A stretch of 42,284 nucleotides of DNA from NCBI GenBank assembly GCA_001628405.1, contig LURN01000001.1, forward strand, positions 1 through 42,284, in the 5' to 3' direction. The notes below the pieces were generated by a model. That model was not told the origin of the DNA. It saw only the letters and a list, made by a program, of their open reading frames with translations, and did no database searches. The position numbers and the translations under genes are program-made. Positions within the stretch are counted from its first letter, which is position 1. Every line of letters begins with the position of its first letter. Shown here piece by piece: positions 27,102 through 34,084 of this stretch. The DNA comes from Candidatus Thioglobus sp. REDSEA-S12_B1. Lineage in GTDB: Bacteria > Pseudomonadota > Gammaproteobacteria > PS1 > Pseudothioglobaceae.

Positions 27102-27140
27102 AAACGAAGTTTCGACCTTTAAAACGAAATTTGGACTTTG
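27102..27140. repeat. Imperfect tandem pair of 19-20 bp in a convergent intergenic space
   Basis: AAACGAAGTTTCGACCTTT (27102-27120) is followed, with a 20-base period, by AAACGAAATTTGGACTTTG (27122-27140). The two agree at 15 of 19 positions. The first copy contains the short inverted repeat CGAA/TTCG. The element lies between the ends of the convergent acyl-CoA ligase and DUF2306-like genes. It could be a degraded bidirectional terminator or a small repeat; no function is assigned. Confidence 0.5.
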
Positions 27141-27147
27141 AGTTTGT

Positions 27148-27762
27148 CTATTTCATAATCTTCCAGTTCCACCAACTGATAAGGGGAACTAAAATGATAG
27201 TCGGCAATATCCAAGGCAACCATTGTGGCTCCATATGAACATTAACCACCAGAACGGCTGTTACTACTGCTATAGTTCCAGCTAGCATATTGCTTAAGTG
27301 TCTAGCAATACGCTTCTTGCCTGTAGCCTCTTCTCGTTTGTATGTTTTGTAGTCTGTGTACCCTATTGAGATCGCAATAAAACCAAATACAGTGAGAGTA
27401 ATAGATTGCGAATTGCTTTGAAGAAAATAGTATGTGGCTAATACCCACATACCTAAGCCAGCAGCAATCATCAATCCTACTGCTATCCAATCGGCTATTG
27501 ATGCTATACCTTTTCTATTTTGAGCGAAACGTCTCCCAGCATAAGCCAGATAAAAAGAAAAGAAGGCAATTAAAAAAAGAAACACATTGCTAGTAATAAT
27601 TGACATAGGCAGTGCCGTCAAAAATATACCAACCATCCCCCAATAGTATGTTCTTCCAGCAGTGATATGGGTTTTCTTTCCTTTTTCAGAAATAATTGCA
27701 AAAGCTGCTGCAAATAGTGCTGTTGCTCCTGCAAGAATGTGTATCGCTAATAGCAAGCTCAT
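27148..27762 (-). CDS. DUF2306-like seven-helix membrane protein
   Basis: A 204-residue integral membrane protein with about six or seven helices. The opening LAIHILAGATALFAAAFAI followed by KGKKTHITAGRTYYWGM is characteristic of the DUF2306 group, whose histidines near the membrane surface hint at metal or haem binding. Another conserved-looking block is RIARHLSNMLAGTIAVVTA. Function unknown. The ATG at 27762 follows GGTCCT rather than a strong ribosome binding site. Convergent with the acyl-CoA ligase and divergent from the small secreted protein. Confidence 0.75.
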   Translation of the reverse strand: MSLLLAIHILAGATALFAAAFAIISEKGKKTHITAGRTYYWGMVGIFLTALPMSIITSNVFLFLIAFFSFYLAYAGRRFAQNRKGIASIADWIAVGLMIAAGLGMWVLATYYFLQSNSQSITLTVFGFIAISIGYTDYKTYKREEATGKKRIARHLSNMLAGTIAVVTAVLVVNVHMEPQWLPWILPTIILVPLISWWNWKIMK

Positions 27763-27809
27763 AACAGGTCCTAATTAAGTTAATCTAAGTAAAGTCAAAT
27801 TTATCTTAT

Positions 27810-27834
27810 ACATCAAAATAAATTTGGATTATAG
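27810..27834 (+). promoter_or_regulatory. Promoter-like element, copy 1
   Basis: A 25-base element of form ACATC-AAA-AAATTTG-ATTATAG, 44 bases before the ATG of the small secreted protein. It matches the element at 28136-28160 at 22 of 25 positions. The ATTATAG end resembles a -10 box. No clear TTGACA stands at the right distance. Confidence 0.45.
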
Positions 27835-27878
27835 CTCATGAAAAAAAGTAAACTTAAGTTTTTATTTAAGGAGAAATT

Positions 27879-28112
27879 ATGAAGTACATTTCATCTTTAG
27901 CAATCTGCTTAATATTGACTAGCAGCGCCCTAGCGAACAAAGAAATAGCACCTTATTCGCAAGAATCTTGTCAAGAAATTTATGGAGCGATTGGAACTTT
28001 TCTTTATCTAGCTGACAAAGAGTGGAAGAAAGAAAATGAAAAAAAAGCAATGTTTTATTTAACGGCCTCTTCAAATTACGCAAATATTTATGACACAGTG
28101 TGTAGAAAATAA
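27879..28112 (+). CDS. Small secreted protein of unknown function
   Basis: A 77-residue protein starting at an ATG preceded by a strong TTAAGGAGAAATT ribosome binding site. It has a clean signal peptide (about 1-19, ending SALA-NK). The mature part of about 58 residues is helical and charged, with two cysteines (about residues 31 and 75, near SCQEIYG and VCRK) that could form a disulfide in the periplasm. I do not recognise the family. It carries an upstream element shared with the next gene, so the two may be regulated together. Confidence 0.8.
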   Translation: MKYISSLAICLILTSSALANKEIAPYSQESCQEIYGAIGTFLYLADKEWKKENEKKAMFYLTASSNYANIYDTVCRK

Positions 28113-28135
28113 TTATTAATCAAAATAACTCAGAC

Positions 28136-28160
28136 ACATCTAAAGAAATTTGAATTATAG
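28136..28160 (+). promoter_or_regulatory. Promoter-like element, copy 2
   Basis: Second copy of the 25-base ACATC-AAA-AAATTTG-ATTATAG element, 24 bases upstream of the PhyH-family ATG. Its near identity to the copy at 27810-27834 points to a common promoter or regulator site, or to a local duplication. Confidence 0.45.
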
Positions 28161-28184
28161 TACAACTCGAGATAAATTCTAAGC

Positions 28185-28916
28185 ATGCAAAAATTAGCTC
28201 AACAAAAAGTCAATGAATTCAAATCTCAAGGCTATCTTATATTTGAAGATTTTGTCAGCTCAGAAGTATTGTCAGAACTCAAAGAATCACTCAATAGCAT
28301 CTTTGATGAAATTGATAATGACTCAAGTAGATTAAAACAGTCATATGATAATAAGCATTACGGCGATATTTCAAAAGAGGGTCGAAAGTTTCTTAAAAAT
28401 CAAAGTAGATATTACCCTGCGATTCAGAGATACCTTAAAAGCAAACCTATAAAGGAAATTGTGACAATGTTGCTTGATGGTGAAGCATTTATTTTCAATG
28501 AGCAATTCGTAATTAAAGAGCCAAATACACCGTCGAGTTTTAATTGGCATCAAGATTCAGGGTACATAAATTTTGACCATAAACCCTATTTGACAACATG
28601 GCTGGCGCTTGATGACACCCATTCATTGAATGGACCTTTATCAGTGATCCCTACAAATATAGAGACCACTTCAAAAGTATTTACTCACCATTGGTCAGAC
28701 AAATCAAATGACCTTTTTATTGAGGTCGATGAAACCAAATCAAAGACTTTGCTTGTCACTGCAGGAACTCTTGTTGTATTTTCTAGTCTGACGCCTCATG
28801 CATCTGGAGCAAATCAATCATCCAGAACAAGAACCGCTTATCTAGCTCAGTATTCATCAGAACCAATTATTGATCCAAATACAGGCTTAAATAGAAATCA
28901 AGCAATTCCAATTTAA
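28185..28916 (+). CDS. Phytanoyl-CoA dioxygenase (PhyH) family oxygenase
   Basis: A 243-residue Fe(II)/2-oxoglutarate-dependent oxygenase. Iron ligands are visible as the HxD motif in WHQDSG (His/Asp near 121-123) and the distal histidine in LTPHASGANQSSRTR (about 205). The arginine nearby would bind 2-oxoglutarate. The opening VNEFKSQGYLIFEDFVSSEVL is typical of PhyH proteins. Bacterial members hydroxylate diverse small molecules such as ectoine, amino acids or secondary metabolites, so the substrate here is open. It is convergent with znuA, with about 50 bases between. Confidence 0.88.
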   Translation: MQKLAQQKVNEFKSQGYLIFEDFVSSEVLSELKESLNSIFDEIDNDSSRLKQSYDNKHYGDISKEGRKFLKNQSRYYPAIQRYLKSKPIKEIVTMLLDGEAFIFNEQFVIKEPNTPSSFNWHQDSGYINFDHKPYLTTWLALDDTHSLNGPLSVIPTNIETTSKVFTHHWSDKSNDLFIEVDETKSKTLLVTAGTLVVFSSLTPHASGANQSSRTRTAYLAQYSSEPIIDPNTGLNRNQAIPI

Positions 28917-28967
28917 GAGATAAGTCCTCCATTTCCTAAAAACTCAGTCTGAAATCCGTCTCTCATG

Positions 28968-29966
28968 TCAGCTCTTATTTGATAAGCAATCTTGAAGGCT
29001 GTTCGCCATATTACGAATCAAAGTAAAGTAAAGTTCAGGACCATCTTTAATAGATGCGCCAAGTGGATCAAGAACTCCAGTATTAGCCTGAGTACCCTCA
29101 ATGACTGTTGATACAAGTTTAGGTTCAAACTGAGGCTCAGAAAAGACACAATATGCATTTAAATCAACAATCTTTTCTTTTAGCTCTCTAATTCGATTTG
29201 CTCCAGGCACAACTTCAGGAGAAACCGTAATCGACCCAACAGCACTCATACCAAATCGTTCTTCAAAATACTGATAAGCATCATGAAATACGACATATCC
29301 CTTACCTTTTTCTGACTCAAGTTTGGCTGAGACTTCATCAATCAGTTGATCAAGCTTTAAATTAATTTTCTTTGAGTTTGCTTCATAAGTTGAAGCATTG
29401 CTTGGATCCTTTTCAATTAATGCAAGCTTGATTTCATTAACCAATACTTTTGCATTTTCAGGATCTAGCCAAACGTGAATATCAAACTCACCATGTCCAT
29501 GGTCATGATGGTCATCATGTCCTTCGTGCTCGTCGTGGTCATCATGTCCTTCCTGCTCATCGTGGTCATCATGTCCTTCGTGCTCATCGTGAGCATGAGC
29601 ATCAAACATACCGCCTTCACGCATTTCTATTTTTTTGAGATTATTAGAATCGATAAGTTCCACTACGTTTGAGCTAGTTGCAATTGCCTCAAGTGGCTTT
29701 TCTAAAAAAGATTCCAGCTCATGACCCATCCAGAACACTAAATCAGCATCTTCTAGTTGTTGTGCTTGTGAAGGCTTCAATGAGTATGTATGAGGTGAAG
29801 CAGATCCCTTAACAATCAAATCAGGCTTTCCTGCACCCTCCATCACTCCAGAGACTAATGAATGAACTGGCTTAACAGATGCGACAACATTTATGTCAGC
29901 ATAAGTTGTTAATGCAAGACCAGAAAATAGAGCTGATATAAGGATTTTTGATTTTAAATGATTCAT
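28968..29966 (-). CDS. znuA: Zinc ABC transporter periplasmic binding protein
   Basis: A 332-residue cluster A-I metal-binding protein. The signal peptide (about 1-23, ending TTYA-DI) is followed by NVVASVKPVHSLVSGVM with the first zinc-ligand His. A long His/Asp/Glu-rich loop at about 125-155 (repeated HDEHEGHDD units) and EFDIHVWLDPENA with another ligand His come next, and FSEPQFEPKL lies in the C-terminal lobe. The histidine loop is typical of ZnuA rather than of manganese-binding homologues. I use the ATG at 29966 (MNHLKSK); a GTG nine bases upstream is possible. It is transcribed divergently from znuCB, across a palindrome that fits a Zur operator. Confidence 0.95.
   Translation of the reverse strand: MNHLKSKILISALFSGLALTTYADINVVASVKPVHSLVSGVMEGAGKPDLIVKGSASPHTYSLKPSQAQQLEDADLVFWMGHELESFLEKPLEAIATSSNVVELIDSNNLKKIEMREGGMFDAHAHDEHEGHDDHDEQEGHDDHDEHEGHDDHHDHGHGEFDIHVWLDPENAKVLVNEIKLALIEKDPSNASTYEANSKKINLKLDQLIDEVSAKLESEKGKGYVVFHDAYQYFEERFGMSAVGSITVSPEVVPGANRIRELKEKIVDLNAYCVFSEPQFEPKLVSTVIEGTQANTGVLDPLGASIKDGPELYFTLIRNMANSLQDCLSNKS
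29512..29592 (-). repeat. Three tandem 27-bp repeats coding the ZnuA histidine loop
   Basis: Three nearly identical 27-base units (29512-29538, 29539-29565, 29566-29592) differ at only a few positions and encode three copies of a nine-residue His/Asp/Glu unit. Being in frame and a multiple of three, copy number can vary without breaking znuA. Confidence 0.9.
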
Positions 29967-30018
29967 AATTTTCACTTCAAAGTTGACAAACTTGCAATGT
30001 TATCAGGAATCAAATTCT

Positions 30019-30037
30019 ATTGCAATAATATTGCAAT
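30019..30037. promoter_or_regulatory. Candidate Zur operator in the znuA/znuC divergent promoter
   Basis: ATTGCAATAATATTGCAAT is a perfect 9-1-9 palindrome, with the 7-1-7 core spacing usual for Fur-family regulators (TGCAATA-A-TATTGCA). It lies 52 bases before the znuA ATG and 58 before the znuC start. A further TTGCA half-site follows at about 30050. Zinc-responsive Zur repression of znuABC is established in related bacteria; the exact motif here differs from the enteric consensus, so the assignment is an inference. Confidence 0.6.
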
Positions 30038-30095
30038 AATAATATATAATTGCATTTTTATCTAAATAATTAGATTCAGATAGTATCGGTTAATT

Positions 30096-30938
30096 TTGGC
30101 GACAGGAAGCACACCTCTCATATCTCTTAAAAACGCAGGTATCTACAGGTCTGATAGATGGCTTGTACGCAACGTTTCATTTGATTTAGCACAAGGTGAA
30201 ATTCTTACTTTGATTGGCCCTAACGGTTCAGGGAAGTCAACAACAGCAAAAATGGCACTGGGTATTCTTACGCCGGATGAAGGCTCTTCTAATAAACGAA
30301 ATAATCTGAAGGTTAGATATGTTCCACAAAAGGTTTCCATAGATTGGACTGTCCCATTGAAAGTCAGAAGATTGATGAGTCTTACAGGTCGAGTTAGTAA
30401 ATTTGAAGCCGACAGAGCAATGACTCTAACAGGCACATTACATTTAGCCAATTCGGAGGTTAGAACTCTATCAGGAGGCGAGTTTCAGAGAGTCTTGCTT
30501 GCCAGGGCTATCGCATTTAAACCAGACCTATTGGTTCTGGATGAACCTGTTCAAGGGGTTGATTTTAATGGCGAGATTGAAATGTATGAACTGATTAGAA
30601 AGATTCGCGACGAGCTTCAGTGCGGTGTCTTGCTTATTTCACATGATCTCCATATTGTTATGGCCGCTACAGATCGCGTTATCTGTCTTAATGGCCATGT
30701 GTGTTGTAGTGGAAGCCCTATGAAGGTTGCCGTTAGTCCAGAGTACAAGGAACTTTTTGGCGCTCGAGCAGCATCTGGTCTAGCCTTATATGAACACCAT
30801 CATGACCATCAGCATTTCTCAAACGGAGAGATCTTCACTGAAAATGGAGACAATAAAGGTGTTAAAAGTAGTTTGGTTCACAGCCATAACTCAAACGATA
30901 AAAACCATCATTCAATAGGTGATCAACATGATGGATGA
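30096..30938 (+). CDS. znuC: Zinc ABC transporter ATP-binding protein with a histidine-rich tail
   Basis: A 280-residue ATPase driving zinc import through ZnuB. It has Walker A GPNGSGKST (about 41-49), signature LSGGEFQRVLLARA, Walker B LLVLDEPVQGVD and H-loop LLISHDLHIV. After the usual domain (about 230 residues) comes a tail of about 50 residues rich in histidine (EHHHDHQH and KNHHSIGDQHD), which suggests metal sensing or buffering in the cytoplasm. The start is a TTG at 30096; no ATG is available nearby and the ribosome binding site is unclear. The stop overlaps znuB by 11 bases. Confidence 0.93.
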   Translation: MATGSTPLISLKNAGIYRSDRWLVRNVSFDLAQGEILTLIGPNGSGKSTTAKMALGILTPDEGSSNKRNNLKVRYVPQKVSIDWTVPLKVRRLMSLTGRVSKFEADRAMTLTGTLHLANSEVRTLSGGEFQRVLLARAIAFKPDLLVLDEPVQGVDFNGEIEMYELIRKIRDELQCGVLLISHDLHIVMAATDRVICLNGHVCCSGSPMKVAVSPEYKELFGARAASGLALYEHHHDHQHFSNGEIFTENGDNKGVKSSLVHSHNSNDKNHHSIGDQHDG

Positions 30939-31758
30939 TTTTTTTAGTCGCGCGATAATTGCAGGGGTTGGTGTTGCTCTGGTTGCTGGACCGCTTGGCT
31001 GCTACATCGTTTGGAGAAGGCTTGCATATTTTGGAGATACACTTTCTCATGCAGCCCTTCTTGGAATAGCGTTAGCATTACTTTTTCAGGTTAACATTAC
31101 CTTGAGCGTATTTTTAGTATCAGTATTTGTCTCTCTTTCATTATTAACACTTCAAAGAAGGGTTACTCTTTCTACAGATGCCTTGTTGGGTCTTCTTGCT
31201 CATTCTGCACTAGCATTTGGTATGGTGGCTTTGAGCTTTATGTCATGGGTAAGAGTTGACCTTATGGGCTTCTTATTTGGTGACATATTAGCGGTTACGC
31301 CATTCGATATTGCCATCATTTGGGGCGGTGGTTTAGTAGTATTGATCATTTTGATGATATTTTGGAGATCATTATTTGCAGCCACGGTAAATCTTGAACT
31401 TGCTGAGGCTGAAGGCATGAAGCCTGAGCAGGCTAATGTTGTTTTTATGCTCTTAATGGCAGCCGTTATTGCGATTTCAATGAAAATTGTTGGCGTCCTA
31501 TTGATTACCTCAATGCTTATTTTTCCTGCCGCTATTGCTCGCCGTTTCGCAAGTGGTCCTGAACAGATGGCACTGTTGTCAGCTTTAATTGGTGTCGTAG
31601 CAGTTTTTGGAGGACTCTTTGGTTCGCTTCAGTGGGATACGCCAGCAGGACCAAGTATTGTTGTTGCCGCATCAACATTTTTTATCATTACTGTGTTGAC
31701 TGCAACTTTCTGTAAGGTGATCAAAAGCATTCGGTTCAACAAAGGTAATAATTATTAA
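30928..31758 (+). CDS. znuB: Zinc ABC transporter permease
   Basis: A 276-residue membrane protein of the ABC-3 permease family with seven to eight helices. Conserved segments are the N-terminal GPLGCYIVWRRLAYFGDTLS (about 22-41) with the following SHAALLGIAL, the mid-protein LLGLLAHSALAFGM, and GVLLITSMLIFPAAIARRFA (about 190-209). I start at the ATG at 30928, which follows AGGTGATCAAC; it gives 11 bases of overlap with znuC. It forms the channel for zinc delivered by ZnuA. Confidence 0.94.
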   Translation: MMDDFFSRAIIAGVGVALVAGPLGCYIVWRRLAYFGDTLSHAALLGIALALLFQVNITLSVFLVSVFVSLSLLTLQRRVTLSTDALLGLLAHSALAFGMVALSFMSWVRVDLMGFLFGDILAVTPFDIAIIWGGGLVVLIILMIFWRSLFAATVNLELAEAEGMKPEQANVVFMLLMAAVIAISMKIVGVLLITSMLIFPAAIARRFASGPEQMALLSALIGVVAVFGGLFGSLQWDTPAGPSIVVAASTFFIITVLTATFCKVIKSIRFNKGNNY

Positions 31759-31830
31759 TCACGCCAGACCAGTCCATTAAAAACAATTTTGATTTTATAA
31801 TTTCCTAATAGAAATTAACATTGGATAAAC

Positions 31831-32739
31831 ATGGATATAGATTTTTTTAGAAAAACAAGAATTTTTGATGGCGGAATGGGTCAAGAGCTACTAGCAAGAG
31901 GTATGGAGCCTAACGGAACTCTATGGAGTGCAAATGCTTTACTTGACGAACAATACCATCAACTTTTACTTGATACGCACTTAGATTTCATAAATGCTGG
32001 AGCTGAAATTATTGTAACAGCGACATTTACAACAAGAAGGTTGAGACTCAGAGACAATAATGTTGAGGATCAATTTGAATATTTAAATACTAAAGCAGGT
32101 GAAATTGCAAAAAAAGCTAAAGATTTAAATCCTCATATTTTGGTTGCAGGAGGCCTCCCACCTCAGAATTTAACCTATGAGTCAGATACTAGGGCTGATC
32201 ATGAGATTCAAGAAAATTTTTATGAACAAGCTGAACTTTTAGATCCTTTTGTTGATTTTTTTTATTTTGATGTTTTAAGCAGTGTTAGAGAGATTCAATT
32301 AGCAATAGAGGCCATTAAATCTTTTAATAAACCCTACTTAATAGGTGCTCATATTTCTGAAGGAGTTAAATTACCAAGTGGTGAAACAATTTCAGATATT
32401 GTTAACAAAATTGAACATAATAATCTTTTAGGGTTAATGCTCTCATGCGTATCTCCAGAAAATTACGAACAAAACCTAGAAGAAGTAAAAAATCTTGGTG
32501 TCCCTTTTGGTTTTAAGTTAAATGCATTTATAACAACCAAGCCTAAAGCTGGCTATACAACTACTTTTAATAAAAGTAGCTCTGGAAATCCCAATGAGTT
32601 TTTAGGGGTGAGAGAAGACTTAACTCCAAAAAAGATGTCAGAGTTTGTAAAGGCCTTTAAAGAAGCTGGAGCAACGATCTTGGGTGGTTGTTGCGAAACC
32701 AGACCTTCTCACATATTGGAGATGGCTAAACTTAAATAA
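31831..32739 (+). CDS. Homocysteine S-methyltransferase family protein
   Basis: A 302-residue (beta/alpha)8 barrel of the Pfam homocysteine S-methyltransferase family. The N-terminal FDGGMGQELLARG and the zinc site GGCCETRPSH near the C-terminus (paired cysteines at about 287-288), with a third cysteine in MLSCVSPEN (about 210), are the diagnostic features. Relatives use S-methylmethionine, SAM or betaine as methyl donor to make methionine. The donor here is not clear, although the size fits MmuM-type rather than cobalamin-dependent enzymes. It has its own ATG at 31831 about 70 bases after znuB and ends four bases from the convergent propeller-like gene. Confidence 0.88.
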   Translation: MDIDFFRKTRIFDGGMGQELLARGMEPNGTLWSANALLDEQYHQLLLDTHLDFINAGAEIIVTATFTTRRLRLRDNNVEDQFEYLNTKAGEIAKKAKDLNPHILVAGGLPPQNLTYESDTRADHEIQENFYEQAELLDPFVDFFYFDVLSSVREIQLAIEAIKSFNKPYLIGAHISEGVKLPSGETISDIVNKIEHNNLLGLMLSCVSPENYEQNLEEVKNLGVPFGFKLNAFITTKPKAGYTTTFNKSSSGNPNEFLGVREDLTPKKMSEFVKAFKEAGATILGGCCETRPSHILEMAKLK

Positions 32740-32743
32740 GAAT

Positions 32744-33772
32744 TTATTTAGCTTTCTTTGGTTTGGGATCTACTCCGTGACCAAGTGGCGGCTCGCCCTT
32801 TGCTTGATTCTTATGTCCAAGAGGTGGCTCACCCTTTCCTTGGCTCTTATGACCTTTGGGAATTAATGCATTTTTATCTTCCAAATAAGCTGTCGGATCA
32901 GTTGTACATCCTTTCTTTGCAGAAAAATAGTATAGAAAGCGCTTATTATCAGAAACCTCAAGTATGCTTGGACTTGCTGCACCCACAGGTGCGTTGTTTA
33001 ATACATTTTTACTAACCGTATTCCATGACTTTCCAAAATCAGTTGAAGCTTGACGCACCATACCCTGCTGGTCTTGAAAAAGTATTTCAGGGTTACCATC
33101 CGAATTAATTCCAAGCTCAGGTATTCCTCCTCGAATGCTCGCTATTTTTTTGAATTTATAGCCATCCATGCTGCGCATTATGGTGATTTTGAGTTCTTTA
33201 CCTTGAGGAATAGCGAGTAGATATGAACCATCCTTTAATCTTGCAACTGTTGGGTCAGTAGAGTTATCCAACTGAGCAACAACACCCTCGACTTTAAAGT
33301 TAATTCCATCATCAGAAATAGCCGAGTAGAATTTGTTTGGCTTCGGATATACAACAGGCTTAGTAAACAAACCAACGTAATAAAACAGTCTAAGTTTTCC
33401 GTCTGAGGTAACTATCAAATCAGGGTCGACTGCGTCTTTAATAATTTTTCCATCTAACTTAATTGGGCCAAGGACTCTTGGAGATTTTCCATCATTGCCT
33501 AATTCGGAAACATAAATTGAATGCTTATCAAAGTCACCATTTACATAATAAATTAAATTTTTGCCTTTGAATTTAACTGCGTCTGGCACCGAAGCAGAAT
33601 TAATAATTCCATTTGCCAAATGATTATAAGAATCACCACTGTTTTCGGAATAAGCTACATGAAGAGAGTGGCAGTTTGGACCAGCGGCATTTGATGGTTG
33701 CTTCTCTTGGGCAAAAAGTAAATTTGAAAAAGAACACAGTAATAACAAATATATTAGGCGCATATTTAACAT
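32744..33772 (-). CDS. Secreted beta-propeller (sialidase/glycosidase-like) protein with a repeat tail
   Basis: A 342-residue protein with a signal peptide (from MRLIYLLLLCSFSNLLFAQ). The mature part shows repeated blade-like strands with Asp-box-like or propeller phrases (YSENSGDSYNHL, DPDLIVTSDGKLRLFYY, YSAISDDGINFK, STDPTVARLKDGSYLL, STDFGKSWNTV). These resemble five-bladed glycosidase or sialidase-type folds, but no catalytic set can be assigned. The last 40 residues contain two copies of a 12-residue GHKxQxKGEPPL unit and a basic Lys/Pro end. The start could be 33772 or the in-frame ATG at 33763. I do not recognise the exact family. Confidence 0.7.
   Translation of the reverse strand: MLNMRLIYLLLLCSFSNLLFAQEKQPSNAAGPNCHSLHVAYSENSGDSYNHLANGIINSASVPDAVKFKGKNLIYYVNGDFDKHSIYVSELGNDGKSPRVLGPIKLDGKIIKDAVDPDLIVTSDGKLRLFYYVGLFTKPVVYPKPNKFYSAISDDGINFKVEGVVAQLDNSTDPTVARLKDGSYLLAIPQGKELKITIMRSMDGYKFKKIASIRGGIPELGINSDGNPEILFQDQQGMVRQASTDFGKSWNTVSKNVLNNAPVGAASPSILEVSDNKRFLYYFSAKKGCTTDPTAYLEDKNALIPKGHKSQGKGEPPLGHKNQAKGEPPLGHGVDPKPKKAK
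32778..32849 (-). repeat. Two 36-bp tandem repeats in the 3' end of the propeller-like gene
   Basis: Bases 32778-32813 and 32814-32849 are two close copies that encode the unit GHKxQxKGEPPL twice. A third partial unit (GH) follows. It forms a flexible, Gly/Pro/Lys-rich tail. Confidence 0.85.
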
Positions 33773-33844
33773 CTAAAAGAATTACTAATATTGATTTATT
33801 TTATATTTTTTTTAAATTGATTTCTAGTATGAAAAATTTAATTA

Positions 33845-33861
33845 GTTCCACATAATGGAAC
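33845..33861. promoter_or_regulatory. Palindromic operator candidate upstream of ugpB
   Basis: GTTCCA-CATAA-TGGAAC is a perfect six-base inverted repeat around five bases, 224 bases before the ugpB ATG. The TGGAA half-site recalls operators of IclR-type regulators, but the binding protein is not known. The divergent propeller-like gene starts 72 bases to the left, so the site could act on either side. Confidence 0.4.
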
Positions 33862-34018
33862 ATGGTACTATTATTTGGTCAAAATTCGTTTAAATGAATA
33901 GATATTGATGTATACTAATTTTCGATTTGCCATATTTAAATTTGTTTCTCTAAATATGCAGTCACAAAAAGTAAACTTGGTAACACCATTTTTTACTTTT
34001 AAAAATAAAAAAAGAGCT

Positions 34019-34047
34019 GAAGTCAAATTTTTTTGGCTTCTTTTTTT
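34019..34047 (+). terminator. Terminator-like hairpin in the ugp leader
   Basis: GAAGTCAAA (34019-34027) pairs with TTTGGCTTC (34032-34040), nine pairs with one G-U, around four Ts, followed by seven Ts (34041-34047). It is a full intrinsic terminator on the plus strand, yet the next gene, ugpB, starts only 37 bases further on and nothing on the plus strand ends just before it. It is therefore most likely a leader attenuator or the end of a short RNA. A separate hairpin 5' of it (33966-33975 with 33992-34000) could take part in switching. Confidence 0.6.
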
Positions 34048-34084
34048 AACTAAGCATCTAGATGGATGCAAAGGAGAAAAAAAT

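Larger units (their letters stand above)
33773..34084 (+). promoter_or_regulatory. ugp leader and promoter region (no gene)
   Basis: This 312-base AT-rich stretch separates the propeller-like gene from ugpB. It holds a 17-base palindrome (33845-33861), a leader hairpin (33966-34000) and a terminator-like hairpin with seven Ts (34019-34047), then the AAGGAG ribosome binding site for ugpB at about 34070. The frame of ugpB is open back to 33905 but has no signal peptide there, so it is treated as untranslated. No other coding potential is evident. Confidence 0.6.

Noticed and set aside
28918..28967. A 17-residue minus-strand frame after znuA
   Set aside because: It is too short to support and no conserved element is recognisable.
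29512..29592. CRISPR-like array
   Set aside because: The three units are directly adjacent with no spacers and encode part of ZnuA in frame.
29450..29672. Plus-strand open frames opposite znuA
   Set aside because: They are the antisense of the histidine-repeat region and have repetitive, unlikely sequences.
33905..34084. Sixty extra N-terminal residues of UgpB
   Set aside because: The ATG at 34085 has a strong ribosome binding site and begins a proper signal peptide, and the upstream part contains the terminator hairpin.
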